Shown piece after piece: positions 38,161 to 47,918 of a stretch of DNA of 64,000 bases. The stretch covers positions 35,380 through 99,379 of the forward strand of contig JAAURJ010000005.1 of NCBI GenBank assembly GCA_012032285.1, read 5' to 3'. Below the pieces are notes generated by a model that worked only from the letters and a program-made list of their open reading frames with translations, did no database searches and was not told the DNA's origin. This DNA comes from Sphingomonadales bacterium. Lineage in GTDB: Bacteria > Pseudomonadota > Alphaproteobacteria > Sphingomonadales > Sphingomonadaceae. Numbering within the stretch: the stretch's first letter is position 1; every line of letters begins with the position of its first letter. A program made the position numbers and the translations under genes.

Positions 38161-39438
38161 ATGAGTACGGTTATGGGCGAACCCGTCGCACCATCGCCGC
38201 ATGAAGGTCGCGGCGGGAAGAAGCGGAAACGCACCCGCCGCAAAAATGCGGCTCAAAACGCTGGCCTGACACAGGCTAATATGCCTGCACAAGGCCCCGG
38301 AAAACCTGCACAAGGCACCGGGAAAAAGGCAAGAGCCGATGCGGGAAACCCGCGCTCTGCGTTTTGTGCCGTTCCACCCGAACGCAAATCCGCCAATGGA
38401 CGTGGTGCAAAACATCGCAAAAGCGATGGGCATGAACCACGGCGCAGCTGGATTGGCCGGTCGGCCTATGCCGCGCTGGACCTTGGCACCAATAATTGCA
38501 GGTTGCTGATCGCGCGGGCAGGCGGAGACGATTTCACTATTGTCGATGCTTTCTCGCGCGTGGTTCGCCTTGGCGAAGGGCTGACTGCTACGGGGAAAAT
38601 CAGCGAGGAAGCGATGGATCGCGCGGTTGAGGCGCTGTCGGTTTGTGCGGATAAGCTGAAGCGCCGCAATGTCACGCTGGCGCGGTCGGTGGCGACAGAG
38701 GCGTGCCGCCAAGCCGTCAACGGTGCGCAATTTATTGAAAGGGTGCGCCGCGAAACCGGTATTGTACTCGACATTATCCCGCCGCAGGAAGAGGCGCGGC
38801 TCGCGGTTATGGGCTGCCACGCGTTGCTGGAAGAAGGCAGTGGCCCGGCCTTGATATTCGACATTGGCGGGGGATCAACCGAATTGGTGCTGGTATCCAC
38901 AGACGGCGTAGTCCCGCAGATTATTGACTGGGTTAGCGTTCCTTGGGGCGTGGTTTCGCTTACCGAAAGCGAAATATTCGATCAACAAGATGCACAGGCG
39001 CGGCACGATGGTTATGCCGCCATGCGGGCGAAGGTGCTCTCCAGCTTTACCGAATTTGCGAAACGATTACCGGGGGATCGCGGCGATCTGCGCCTGCTCG
39101 GCACATCCGGCACAGTCACCACTCTAGCAAGCGTCTATCTGGGGCTGACCAATTATGATCGTAAGCAGGTGGATGGGCTGCATCTACCGGCGCAGGCGAT
39201 GCGGGAAATTAGCCGCGAGCTTGCCAGCCGCAGCCCTGATGGACGCGCGGAATTTCCAACCATTGGCCGCGAACGCGCTGATCTTGTAGTGGCGGGCTGC
39301 GCTATATTGGAGGCGATTTTGGATATATGGCCCGGCGAACGGCTGGGCATTGCGGACCGGGGGATCAGAGAGGGGATATTAAGAGCGCTGATGGCAAGCG
39401 ATGAAAAACGTAGCAGCGCAAAATCACGGCACTATTAA
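38161..39438 (+). CDS. ppx: Ppx/GppA exopolyphosphatase / guanosine pentaphosphatase
   Basis: ASKHA-fold phosphatase that degrades polyphosphate or pppGpp, linking phosphate storage and the stringent response. The core starts near residue 100 with AALDLGTNNCRLLIAR, then EGLTATGKISEEAM, RSVATEACRQAVNG, the DIGGGSTELVL phosphate-binding loop near 240, and the LGTSGTVTTLAS motif. The first 95 residues are a Lys/Arg/Pro/Ala-rich, probably disordered extension absent from most homologues, which may bind polyphosphate or nucleic acid (inference). Followed by rlmE 17 bp downstream. Confidence 0.92.
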   Translation: MSTVMGEPVAPSPHEGRGGKKRKRTRRKNAAQNAGLTQANMPAQGPGKPAQGTGKKARADAGNPRSAFCAVPPERKSANGRGAKHRKSDGHEPRRSWIGRSAYAALDLGTNNCRLLIARAGGDDFTIVDAFSRVVRLGEGLTATGKISEEAMDRAVEALSVCADKLKRRNVTLARSVATEACRQAVNGAQFIERVRRETGIVLDIIPPQEEARLAVMGCHALLEEGSGPALIFDIGGGSTELVLVSTDGVVPQIIDWVSVPWGVVSLTESEIFDQQDAQARHDGYAAMRAKVLSSFTEFAKRLPGDRGDLRLLGTSGTVTTLASVYLGLTNYDRKQVDGLHLPAQAMREISRELASRSPDGRAEFPTIGRERADLVVAGCAILEAILDIWPGERLGIADRGIREGILRALMASDEKRSSAKSRHY

Positions 39439-39455
39439 CAGAATTGTGGGCGGTT

Positions 39456-40139
39456 ATGGCAAAAAATCCCTTTGGCGGTAAAATTTCCAACCGCAGCATT
39501 GCGGGCAAACAGCGAGTGAAAACCGCGAAGCGCCGGACCGCGCAATCGACGCGCTGGCTCGAACGGCAACTCAACGATCCCTATGTGCAAAAGGCGCAGG
39601 CCGAGGGCTATCGCAGCCGTGCGGCCTTTAAGCTGACCGAGCTAAATGAAAAATTCCATTTTCTCGACGCGCGAAAGGCGGTTGTAGATTTGGGTGTGGC
39701 TCCGGGCGGCTGGGCACAGGTGGTTAGGCGGCTTCGTCCAAAAGCAGCTATAGTAGGCATAGATTTGCTGCCTGTTGATCCGATTGAGGGCGTGACCCTG
39801 TTCGAAATGGATTTCATGGCCGATACCGCACCCGATTTATTGATGCAGGCGCTCGGCTCCGCGCCCGATTTGATCTTGTCCGATATGGCAGCGAACACAG
39901 TGGGGCATAAACAAACCGATCATCTGCGCACCATGGGGCTAGTCGAGGCGGCTGCCGAATTTGCGATTCAGACATTATTGCCGGGCGGCCATTTTGTGGC
40001 CAAATGCTTTGCAGGCGGCACCGATGGCGAATTGCTGGCTGCGCTGAAGGGTAATTTCAAAATGGTCAAACACGCCAAACCACCCGCCAGCCGCAAGGGC
40101 AGTGTCGAATGGTATGTTGTCGCCATGGACCGGAAATGA
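39456..40139 (+). CDS. rlmE: 23S rRNA (U2552-2'-O)-methyltransferase
   Basis: SAM-dependent FtsJ/RrmJ methyltransferase of the ribosomal A-loop. Visible are the SRAAFKL segment with the catalytic Lys, SAM motif VVDLGVAPGGWAQV, DLILSDMAANT with the catalytic Asp, FVAKCFAGG with the second Lys, and KGSVEWYVVA with the Glu. The 227 residues include a basic N-terminal extension common in alphaproteobacteria. ATG 39456 is preferred to GTG 39444. Likely cotranscribed with ppx. Confidence 0.94.
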   Translation: MAKNPFGGKISNRSIAGKQRVKTAKRRTAQSTRWLERQLNDPYVQKAQAEGYRSRAAFKLTELNEKFHFLDARKAVVDLGVAPGGWAQVVRRLRPKAAIVGIDLLPVDPIEGVTLFEMDFMADTAPDLLMQALGSAPDLILSDMAANTVGHKQTDHLRTMGLVEAAAEFAIQTLLPGGHFVAKCFAGGTDGELLAALKGNFKMVKHAKPPASRKGSVEWYVVAMDRK

Positions 40140-40192
40140 CGGTGTCCTGTCGCCCTAACCCTTATTCGTGCGGGCGGTTTTGACGGCGGCCT

Positions 40193-40966
40193 TTAACCTG
40201 TCATAACCTTGGGCGCCTCGATCACCTGATCACCAATAATGAATGTGGGGGTGCCGTTAAAGCCAATGGTTTGCATCAATTGCACATTATTTTGCAGCTC
40301 CGCCAGCGCTTCCTGTGATGCTGCGAATTTTTCGGCCGCCGCAATATCCATTCCCGCATTGCGCGCGGCGAAGCGGATGGTGTCGTCATTGGGCTTACCC
40401 GCGGCGAACATGGCGCGGTGAAAGGCGTCATGCTTTCCCTGTTTTGCCGCCGCCAGCGCCCATAATCCGGCGGTTTTGCTGCTTTCTGCCAATAAGGGCA
40501 CTTCGCGGTAGATGAGGCGGATATTGCCGTCCGATTTGATCAACCTGTCGACATCGGCAACGGTTTTTCGGCAAAAGCCGCAATTATAATCGGTAAATTC
40601 AACGACCGTGACATCGCCATTGGGGTTTCCCGCAACATCGCCCGCAAAAGGTGTCAGCACCGCATCGCGCACCGATGATAAGCGGCTGACCATTTCGCGG
40701 TTTTGCAAGACTGTGATAGCTTCTGTGATGATTTCGGGATGTTCCAATATATAGGCGCGCACCACCGCTTCGGTCGCTTTTCGGTCGGCATCGCTCATCC
40801 CGGCGGCGGCGATTGCGGCCTCGGCCTCTTTATTGGCTGTGCTCGCGCTGCTGTCTTCGCTGCTACCGCTGTTTTGGTATAGGTAAACGCCAAAGCTACT
40901 GATTAGGAAAACACCAACCAGCAAAAGGTAAAAGGGCAGGCGGGATGTTTTTGGGCTTTCATTCAT
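40193..40966 (-). CDS. DsbA-family thiol:disulfide oxidoreductase
   Basis: Periplasmic thioredoxin-fold protein anchored by an N-terminal helix (FYLLLVGVFLISSFGVYLY). The redox motif is CGFC in FTDYNCGFCRKT, and the cis-Pro loop is GTPTFIIG near the C-terminus. A helical region (about residues 45-105) with RAYILEHPEIITEAI precedes the core, as in the Com1/BdbD-like DsbA group. Probably oxidises or isomerises disulfides in exported proteins. Its start overlaps the stop of the upstream M48 protease gene by 8 bp, suggesting a shared operon for envelope protein quality control. Confidence 0.92.
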   Translation of the reverse strand: MNESPKTSRLPFYLLLVGVFLISSFGVYLYQNSGSSEDSSASTANKEAEAAIAAAGMSDADRKATEAVVRAYILEHPEIITEAITVLQNREMVSRLSSVRDAVLTPFAGDVAGNPNGDVTVVEFTDYNCGFCRKTVADVDRLIKSDGNIRLIYREVPLLAESSKTAGLWALAAAKQGKHDAFHRAMFAAGKPNDDTIRFAARNAGMDIAAAEKFAASQEALAELQNNVQLMQTIGFNGTPTFIIGDQVIEAPKVMTG

Positions 40967-42371
40967 GTGGCGTGGTTAGCCAATGAATGCCCGCTGCGCA
41001 ATCGCCTCCGTTGCCGTTTTGATATTCTTCCAACTGCGCCTGCGCGACCAGGTTTATATCCTGCGCCCTTATCCAGTCGGATGAATATTCCTTAAGCCCT
41101 GCCATAGCAGTGCGCGAATTGCGCAGCGCGGATTCGGGGTCACGGATCATCAGGCTGCGTTCTGCACTGGCAAGCGCGGCCCGCGGCTCATCACCGCGTT
41201 TGGCATAGACCACGCCCAGTTGATACCAAGCGAATGGGTTGCTGTTATCCTTAACCACCGCTGCTTTTAGCACACGTTCGGCCTCTTCTAATTGCCCGCT
41301 ATCCTCGCTTGCAATCAGCGCATGGCCGAAAATCCCGGCTATCAACGGCTGGTTGTTGGTTAGCGCTGTTGCCTCGCGCAGCGGCTCAATTGCTTCATAT
41401 GGTTTACCCGATTCCAGCAATATCTGGCCATAAAGTTCCAGAAAATAGGGATCCTTTGGCGCAATGTTAAGCAAGCCCTCCGCCTCCGTCAGGGCCTTTT
41501 GCGGATAGGCAGATTTATGCCAAGCATAGGCGCGGGCGTAGCGAGCGGGGACGCTCAGGTCGCTTTCGGGATAGCTGCGCAATGTCCGGTTCGGATCGTC
41601 AACATAGCCCAATAGTTTTGCCTTTATCCGCTGAAAATCCGCCTCCCATTTGGGGTTGGTTTGCGTATTCCATGCTGGATCGCTTTCATAACGGTCTTGA
41701 AGCACCGAAATACGCTCGCCCGACAAGGGATGGGTGCGGTTATAACTATCCTCCTGCGGGATGCCGAGGCGGAATTCATAATTTTGCAGCTTTTTGAAAA
41801 AAGAGATTGAACCCTTGCCAGTGATCCCGGCCTTGGACAGATATTCCGCGCCCGATGCGTCGGCCACGCCTTCTTGTCCGCGGGTATAGGCGAGCAGCTT
41901 GCCCAGCGCGGCTTGCTGCCCTGCGCCCAAAATGCCAGCGCCTGCCTCCCCGGAACCGGCGGCAATCGCTGCGGCAGCGAGAATTAGGCTGAGGATGCTG
42001 ATCCCAGTCGCGGTTTTATAACCTTCGCCAAAACGCACCGCATGGCCGCCCACAACATGGCCCAGTTCATGCGCAATCACGCCTTGTACTTCATTGGCAC
42101 TATCCGCCGCTTCAATCAATCCGACATGGATATAGACCGCCTGTCCGCCCGCGACAAAGGCGTTGATCGAACGGTCACCCACAAGAACAATATCGACATT
42201 ATTGGGGTTCAGCCCGGCTGCGCGGATCAGCGGTTCGGAAATTTCGTCAAAAAATGCCTCTGTCTCTGCATCGCGCAGAATAGATTGCGCCATAGCGGGC
42301 TGCACGCTTATCATAATGGCAAGCAAAAGGGTGAGCGCTGTGCGCAGGCGGGCAGAAATAGGCAGGTTCAT
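40959..42371 (-). CDS. M48-family metalloprotease with TPR repeats (BepA-like)
   Basis: Exported zinc protease and chaperone, like BepA/YfgC that handles outer-membrane LptD and BAM assembly. A signal peptide ends ...SVQPAMAQ, the HExxH motif is in QGVIAHELGHVVGGHA (about residue 100), a third zinc ligand Glu follows in the YTRGQEGVADASGAEYL block, and four or more TPR units occupy residues 290-470. ATG 42371 is used since the upstream 30 residues are not signal-like. First gene of a pair with the DsbA-like protein. Confidence 0.92.
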   Translation of the reverse strand: MNLPISARLRTALTLLLAIMISVQPAMAQSILRDAETEAFFDEISEPLIRAAGLNPNNVDIVLVGDRSINAFVAGGQAVYIHVGLIEAADSANEVQGVIAHELGHVVGGHAVRFGEGYKTATGISILSLILAAAAIAAGSGEAGAGILGAGQQAALGKLLAYTRGQEGVADASGAEYLSKAGITGKGSISFFKKLQNYEFRLGIPQEDSYNRTHPLSGERISVLQDRYESDPAWNTQTNPKWEADFQRIKAKLLGYVDDPNRTLRSYPESDLSVPARYARAYAWHKSAYPQKALTEAEGLLNIAPKDPYFLELYGQILLESGKPYEAIEPLREATALTNNQPLIAGIFGHALIASEDSGQLEEAERVLKAAVVKDNSNPFAWYQLGVVYAKRGDEPRAALASAERSLMIRDPESALRNSRTAMAGLKEYSSDWIRAQDINLVAQAQLEEYQNGNGGDCAAGIHWLTTPHE

Positions 42372-42442
42372 GCAGGGCAGAATGACGATTGCAAGCTGAA
42401 TACGCAATGAAGAATTATGTTTTGTTAAGGGCAGCGCAAAAA

Positions 42443-42470
42443 AGGCCCCGCCGGTTTCCACGGCGGGGCC
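42443..42470 (-). terminator. terminator of rne
   Basis: Perfect ten-base arms ggccccgccg (42444-42453) and cggcggggcc (42461-42470). On the minus strand seven T follow the stem. It lies 35 bp after the rne stop. Confidence 0.92.
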
Positions 42471-42504
42471 ATTATATATTGTGCAAATGCATTACCCGGC
42501 AAAT

Positions 42505-45194
42505 TTACCCAAAGGTGCGCTGCCACCATCCGGTGCGAGCCGTCTTTTTCTCGCCATCGCCATCATCACTGGAACCTACATCAGCCGAAGGAGCCGTTTC
42601 TACAGGGACAGGCTCAGCTGCTTTTTTGGCCCGTGATGCGCGTTTTCTGGGCGCGGGCTTTTCGTCCGTCTCGCCGTCATCGCTGGCCGGGGCTTCATCT
42701 TTAGCTTCTGGCTTTTTGCGCGGTTTTCTTGCTCTTACAGCTTTTTCTTCTACAGGTTTTACCTCCGCGACAGCGTCGGCCTTATCCCCTGTTTTCGCTT
42801 TTGCCCTGCTTGCGCGTTTGGTTTTGGGCTTTTCTTCCAAAGCTTCATCGGCTTCAGCTATATCGGCGCTTTTCGCCGCCACCGCTTTTGTCTTGGCAGG
42901 CGTGCGGCGGCGTTTCGGTTTTGCTTCTGCCGCAGGCTCGTTTTCGCTTGGCGCATCAGCTTGGCCTGCTGTCTGATCGGGTTGTGCTTCAGATTTTGGT
43001 TTTCTGACCCGGCGAGGGCGCTTTGCTTTTGGCTTATCCCCGGCACCGTCTTCGCTTTCTACGGGGCCTGTTTCGGATTGGTCTGCAGCCTGCTCCTCAC
43101 CCGCCGCTTCAACATTTTCGTGCGGTGGGTTATCGTCATCCCGGTTTTTGCGGTCGCGGCTGCGTCCGCCGCGGCGGCCCCGGCGGCGCTTGCGTTTATT
43201 GCCATTGACAGGACCGGCCTCGTCCATTGCCTCCGGCGCCTCCGATGTTTCATCGGCATCATCGACATCATCCGAATCATCATCATCGCTCAGGTCAATG
43301 ATCGGAGGCGGCAAATTCGGGCGTTCGGGTTTTGGTCCCGAACAACTGACCGACATTTTTGCGCCTTCATCTTCACCATTGGGGATTATGGAGATGCTGA
43401 CATGATAACGAAGCTCAATTTCGGCCAATTCGGCGCGTTTATTGTTGAGGACATAAATGGTCGCTTCCTGACTCGCTTGCAACTGTATCTGGCTGCCATT
43501 GCCGCGTGCCGCCTCATCCTCGATCAGGCGCAGTGCGGACAGCGCAGAGGAGCTTTCGGTGCGAACCAGCCCGGTGCCTTCGCAATGCGGGCATTCGCGG
43601 GTTGATGCTTCCAATACGCCGGTGCGCAGCCGCTGCCGCGACATTTCCATCAGGCCAAAGCTGGAAATCCTGCCAACCTGAATGCGGGCGCGGTCATTTT
43701 TCAGCGCCTCTTTCATAGCGCGTTCAACCTTGCGATTGTTCGAATGATGCTCCATGTCGATAAAATCAATCACCACCAAGCCGGCCATATCGCGCAGGCG
43801 CAATTGACGGGCGATTTCGCGGGCGGCTTCCAAATTGGTCGACAGCGCGGTTTGTTCAATGCCATGTTCTTTGGTTGAACGGCCCGAGTTAATATCAATG
43901 GATACCAATGCCTCGGTTGGATTGATTACAATATAGCCGCCCGATTTAAGCTGCACGATCGGGTGATACATGGCATTCAGCTGATCCTCTGCGCCATAAC
44001 GCTGGAACAAGGGTATGGCATCGACATATTGCTTCACCCGCTTGGCATGGCTTGGCATAAGCAGTTTCATGAAATCCTTGGCCGCGCGATAGCCATCATC
44101 GCCTTCGACAATTACCTCGCCAATATCGCGGTTATAAATGTCACGAATGGCGCGTTTGATCAGGTCGCTGTCCGAATGGATCAGCTCCGGTGCCGATGCT
44201 TTAAGCGTTTTTTCGCGGATTTCGTCCCACAGCCGGGCGAGATAATCAAAATCGCGCTTGATCTCAGGCTTGGTCCGGGCAAGCCCGGCGGTACGGATGA
44301 TACAGCCCATGGTGGCGGGCAGCGTCATATCCGCGATAATTGATTTCAATCTTTTGCGATCCGAAGCGCTGCTGATCTTGCGGCTGATCCCGCCGCCGTG
44401 GGAGGTATTGGGCATCAGCACACAATAGCGCCCGGCAAGGCTAAGATAAGTTGTCAGCGCCGCACCTTTATTGCCGCGCTCTTCCTTCACGACCTGAACA
44501 AGCAGAACCTGACGGCGGTGGATCACATCCTGTATCTTGTAACGGCGGCGGATATTCATCCGTTTGGCGCGGGCCTCATCGCTGGCCTTTGCTTTGCCGC
44601 GCGGCGGGCGAGAGGAACCATTATTGCCTGCTTTGCCGCCGCGACCCCGGCGATTGCGCCTGCGGCCCCGTCCTTTATCTTCTTCGGCATTTGCTTCGCC
44701 ATTATCGTCTTCGCCATTATCGCAGCCGTCCTCATCGTCCAGCTGCGGTTCCTGACCTTCGGTCACGTCAATCGTGTCAACGCTGTCATCATCTTCAATT
44801 TCGATAACATCGCTATCTTCATCGCTTACCGCTTCGGAGCGCATCAATTCGGCCGTTCATCACCTTCCTCTTCCTCCTGCTCGCGCAGTGCGGCTTCTTC
44901 GGCTGCGGCTTCGGCTTCTTCGGCCAAAAGCCGTTCGCGGTCTTCTTTTGGGATTTGATAATAGTCTGGGTGAATTTCGGCAAAGGCCAAGAAACCATGT
45001 CGGTTGCCGCCATAATCGACAAACGCCGCCTGAAGCGAGGGTTCGACCCTGGTTACTTTTGCGAGATAGATATTGCCTTTGAGCTGTTTATGCTCGGCAG
45101 ATTCGAAATCAAACTCCTCAATTTTGTTCCCTGTGACGACGGCGACACGGGTCTCTTCCCGGTGCCGCGCATCGATTAACATACGCGTTGTCAT
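42505..45194 (-). CDS. rne: ribonuclease E (frameshifted)
   Basis: Essential endonuclease for mRNA decay and rRNA/tRNA processing, and scaffold of the degradosome. Residues 1-116 (from ATG 45194) carry the first half of the S1 domain (KGNIYLAKVTRVEPSLQAAFVDYGG). An acidic, Arg-rich insertion of more than 100 residues follows and the S1 domain resumes at RYKIQDVIHRRQ. The catalytic core has VIDFIDMEHHSN with the metal-binding Asp, and the zinc-link CPHCEGTG. The C-terminal third is a disordered Lys/Arg/Ala/Glu-rich tail. The frame breaks at 44846-44849, where one T is missing on the minus strand (PN-LMRSEAV when restored). About 897 residues after repair. Confidence 0.93.
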
Positions 45195-45634
45195 TTAATT
45201 TTCTCCGGACGACAGCCGCCACAGTCAGGAACTGCGAGCTGCCGTCTCTATTGTTAAACTCGCCCGGACCAGCGAAAAAACGCGCTGAAAATTGCGGGCG
45301 GGATTGTTTTGTTATGGTAAGAATTGCTTTGGCTAAACGGGCATAGCAGGCGCTTGTCGCGCGTGCGTTACTTCCAAGCCATGCAGCAGCCCTGTGCGGG
45401 ACAGCCATGGTGGAAATATTATACCTCATGCAGCTTCAACCTGTAATATGCCGCTGTTATCTTCATATTGGTTCAGCGGCTTTTTTGCAGCAATATTATT
45501 CCGAAGGGAATTTTGCTGCTTCATAGCTAGCACCGCTTCCCCCCGGCGGCAAGCCTATTGGAACGATAAAAAAACAATAAATGTTTCGATTGCCTTTTCT
45601 GGCAATATGCTCCAGCCTGAATACAGGGATAAAT
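45195..45634. other. 440-bp gap: rne 5' leader and LOV-HTH upstream region
   Basis: No gene I can support. The minus-strand half is the probable rne leader, where RNase E autoregulates in other bacteria; a ccggag site precedes the rne ATG. An open frame at 45394-45696 has no family features and overlaps the LOV gene. Promoters were not convincing by eye. Confidence 0.5.
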
Positions 45635-46257
45635 ATGGTATCGAATGTGACATCTTCTGGCAGGGCAAATCCGTTATTGGCGTCGATCGAGCATAGCCCT
45701 ATTGCAACTGTAATCAGCGATCCTAGGCAAAAAACAACCCGATTATCGCCAGTAATAAAGCTTTTTCCGATCTGACTGGTTATTCCAGTGACGAGATTAT
45801 TGGCCGCAATTGCAAATTTTTAGCGGGGGAGGGGACAGAGCCTTGGCTTACCGAAAAATTGCGAGAAGGCATAGCGGCACAGACGCCGGTATTAGTAGAA
45901 TTACTCAATTATAAAAAAGACGGAACGCCGTTTCGCAATGCGGTATTAATTGCGCCTGTATTTGATGATGGCGGTAGGCTTGAATATTTCATCGGTTCGC
46001 AGGTGGAACTTCCCGCCAATGCCGATGGTCCGTCTGTCAATCGTCACCAAAATGCGGTCGAAATTGTAAGCAGCCTGTCACCAAGGCAAAAAGAGATTTT
46101 GCAAAAAATGGCTGCGGGTTTTCGCACCAAGCAAATCGCTTATCAATTGTCATTGAGCGAAAAAACTGTGCAAATGCACCGGATGCTGTTGTTCAAAAAA
46201 TTGCAGACATCCAATGCCGCGGATGCGGTTCGAATTGCGGTTGAAGCGGGATTATAG
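45635..46257 (+). CDS. LOV-HTH blue-light-responsive transcription factor, EL222-like (frameshifted)
   Basis: A PAS/LOV photosensory domain is followed by a LuxR-type helix-turn-helix. The flavin-adduct signature GRNCKFLAG is present, with the photoactive Cys. N-terminal to it HSPIATVISDPRQ and ASNKAFSDLTGYSSDEIIG match LOV domains, and NYKKDGTPFRNAVLIAPV gives the central strands. The HTH is LSPRQKEILQKMAAGFRTKQIAYQLSLSEKTVQMH. The first part (from 45635) is offset from the second; adding one A to the run at 45729-45734 joins them. About 207 residues, close to EL222. EL222 dimerises and binds DNA on blue light; the same is inferred here. Confidence 0.85.
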
Positions 46258-46388
46258 GGCCGATCCGGTATCATTACAGTCTATCGCCCGTATAGGCGAT
46301 GGTTGAACTCTACGCTAATAAAGTCTATCCCTCTTGCCAAATGATTAGGTCCCCCGAAACACCTAATTCAAAGTCATTTGGCATATCT

Positions 46389-46427
46389 GATCCGGGTCAG
46401 GCTCGTCTTGGCCCGGATCTTTGTTTT
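46389..46427 (+). terminator. terminator after the LOV-HTH gene
   Basis: Eight-base arms gatccggg (46389-46396) and cccggatc (46412-46419), followed by ttt-g-ttttt. It lies within the 326-bp gap 46258-46583, which also holds a smaller hairpin at about 46281-46299 and otherwise nothing I can support. Confidence 0.85.
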
Positions 46428-46583
46428 TACGCCTATTTTTTTTATCTTCTCGTTTCTAGTTTTGGACAGGATTTTTTCAACATCCCGGGTAATTATAGCT
46501 AATTTACCGTTAACCCTGTCTGGTCACTGCCCTTTACCGATGCATGATTAATTTGCTCTTCATCATGAAGAGGAAGTAAAGCC

Positions 46584-47846
46584 GTGGCTTTGAAAAACTG
46601 CTGGACCAAATCGCGTCATATTCTACATAAGGCATCTATGCTTTTTACCGCTCTGATAGCCGCAGGCCTGTTTACCATCACGCCCAGCATTGCCGGAACG
46701 GTCCGGCAAATCGCAGCGAGCGACAATGCTGTGACTATTTACTTTGATGATGTTGTCAATAAAGCGTCCGTGTTCACCCTATCCGGGCCGAACCGGATTG
46801 CGGTTGATATATTGGGCGGCACAACAGGCGGTTCTGCTTATGCAGGCGGGCCGATTGCGGCAGTTCGGCAAGGGCAGTTTGCTCCAGATACCGCTCGTAT
46901 CGTGCTTGATCTGGAACAGCCCGCTTTGGTGACGGGTGGTCAATTTTCTGACGATGGGCGCAGTTTAAAGCTGAATTTGCGCCAAGCAGCGACTGGCGAG
47001 TTTTTGGGCTCGCTGGGCCGGCGGCTTGCCGATATTGTCCCTCCTTTGGGCTTTCGCGCCTCTCCGCCCAAAAAGCAATATGAGGTGAGCGCTCCGATTG
47101 GCCGAGGCAATGATTCCAAAAACCTTCCCAAAATTCACGGTCCGTCCGACGAGCGCTTACCGCTGGTCGTTATTGATGCCGGGCATGGCGGTCATGACCC
47201 TGGTGCCATAAGCCCGCATGACGGAAAGCGGGAAAAAGATATCACCTTGGCCATTGCCAAATCAATCTGCGACGAATTGGTCAAGTCAGGCCGGGTGCGC
47301 GTTGCGTTAACCCGCGAAAATGACCGCTTCATCATTTTGCAGGATCGTTTTGGCATTGCCCGTAAAATGGGGGCCAATCTGTTTATCTCTATCCATGCCG
47401 ATGCCGCCGAAAGTCAGGAAGCAAATGGTGCTACGGTATATACGCTATCCGAAACAGCATCCGACCGAGAGGCGCAAAAGCTGGCGGCGCGAGAAAATAA
47501 GGCGAATATCATCAATGGCGTCAATCTGGGTGGAGCCGATAGCAATGTTTCCTCAATCCTGATTGATTTGACCCAGCGTGAAACAATGAATGTGTCCGCC
47601 GATTTCGCAAAATTGCTTCTGCGGGAGGCAAAGCCAAATATGCGGTTACGCTCCAACAGCCATAAATTTGCCTCGTTCGTGGTTTTAAAGGCACCCGATA
47701 CGCCATCAATATTGTTTGAAACCGGTTATATCAGCAATGCGAATGATGGCGCATTTCTCTCCTCTGCCGACGGGCAGCAAAAAGTCGGACGCAGTGTGGC
47801 GAGCGCAGTGCAAGTCCATTTTGCCCGCCGTTTGGCCAGCCGTTAA
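46584..47846 (+). CDS. amiC: N-acetylmuramoyl-L-alanine amidase with AMIN domain
   Basis: Periplasmic zinc amidase that splits septal peptidoglycan during cell separation. It has a signal peptide, then an AMIN domain (about residues 40-140), a linker, and an amidase_3 domain with zinc ligands in VVIDAGHGGHDPG, the following REKD Glu and SIHADAAES His, plus the catalytic Glu in ILFETGYISN. The start is GTG 46584 with gaggaag upstream. It lies 72 bp before the PBP1A gene; the amidase-mrcA pair next to rne is a conserved alphaproteobacterial arrangement. Confidence 0.95.
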   Translation: MALKNCWTKSRHILHKASMLFTALIAAGLFTITPSIAGTVRQIAASDNAVTIYFDDVVNKASVFTLSGPNRIAVDILGGTTGGSAYAGGPIAAVRQGQFAPDTARIVLDLEQPALVTGGQFSDDGRSLKLNLRQAATGEFLGSLGRRLADIVPPLGFRASPPKKQYEVSAPIGRGNDSKNLPKIHGPSDERLPLVVIDAGHGGHDPGAISPHDGKREKDITLAIAKSICDELVKSGRVRVALTRENDRFIILQDRFGIARKMGANLFISIHADAAESQEANGATVYTLSETASDREAQKLAARENKANIINGVNLGGADSNVSSILIDLTQRETMNVSADFAKLLLREAKPNMRLRSNSHKFASFVVLKAPDTPSILFETGYISNANDGAFLSSADGQQKVGRSVASAVQVHFARRLASR

Positions 47847-47918
47847 TTGATAAAAAAGCGGTAAAATGCTCGAATAGAAACTGGACCTGTCCCGCAAATC
47901 GGCTAGATAAGGCGGGTG

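Noticed and set aside
42961..43605. 214-codon open frame on the plus strand with hydrophobic stretches
   Set aside because: Antisense to the Lys/Arg/Ala-rich tail of RNase E; hydrophobicity comes from reading that biased sequence backwards.
45394..45696. 100-codon open frame upstream of the LOV gene
   Set aside because: No family features, overlaps the well-supported LOV-HTH frame.
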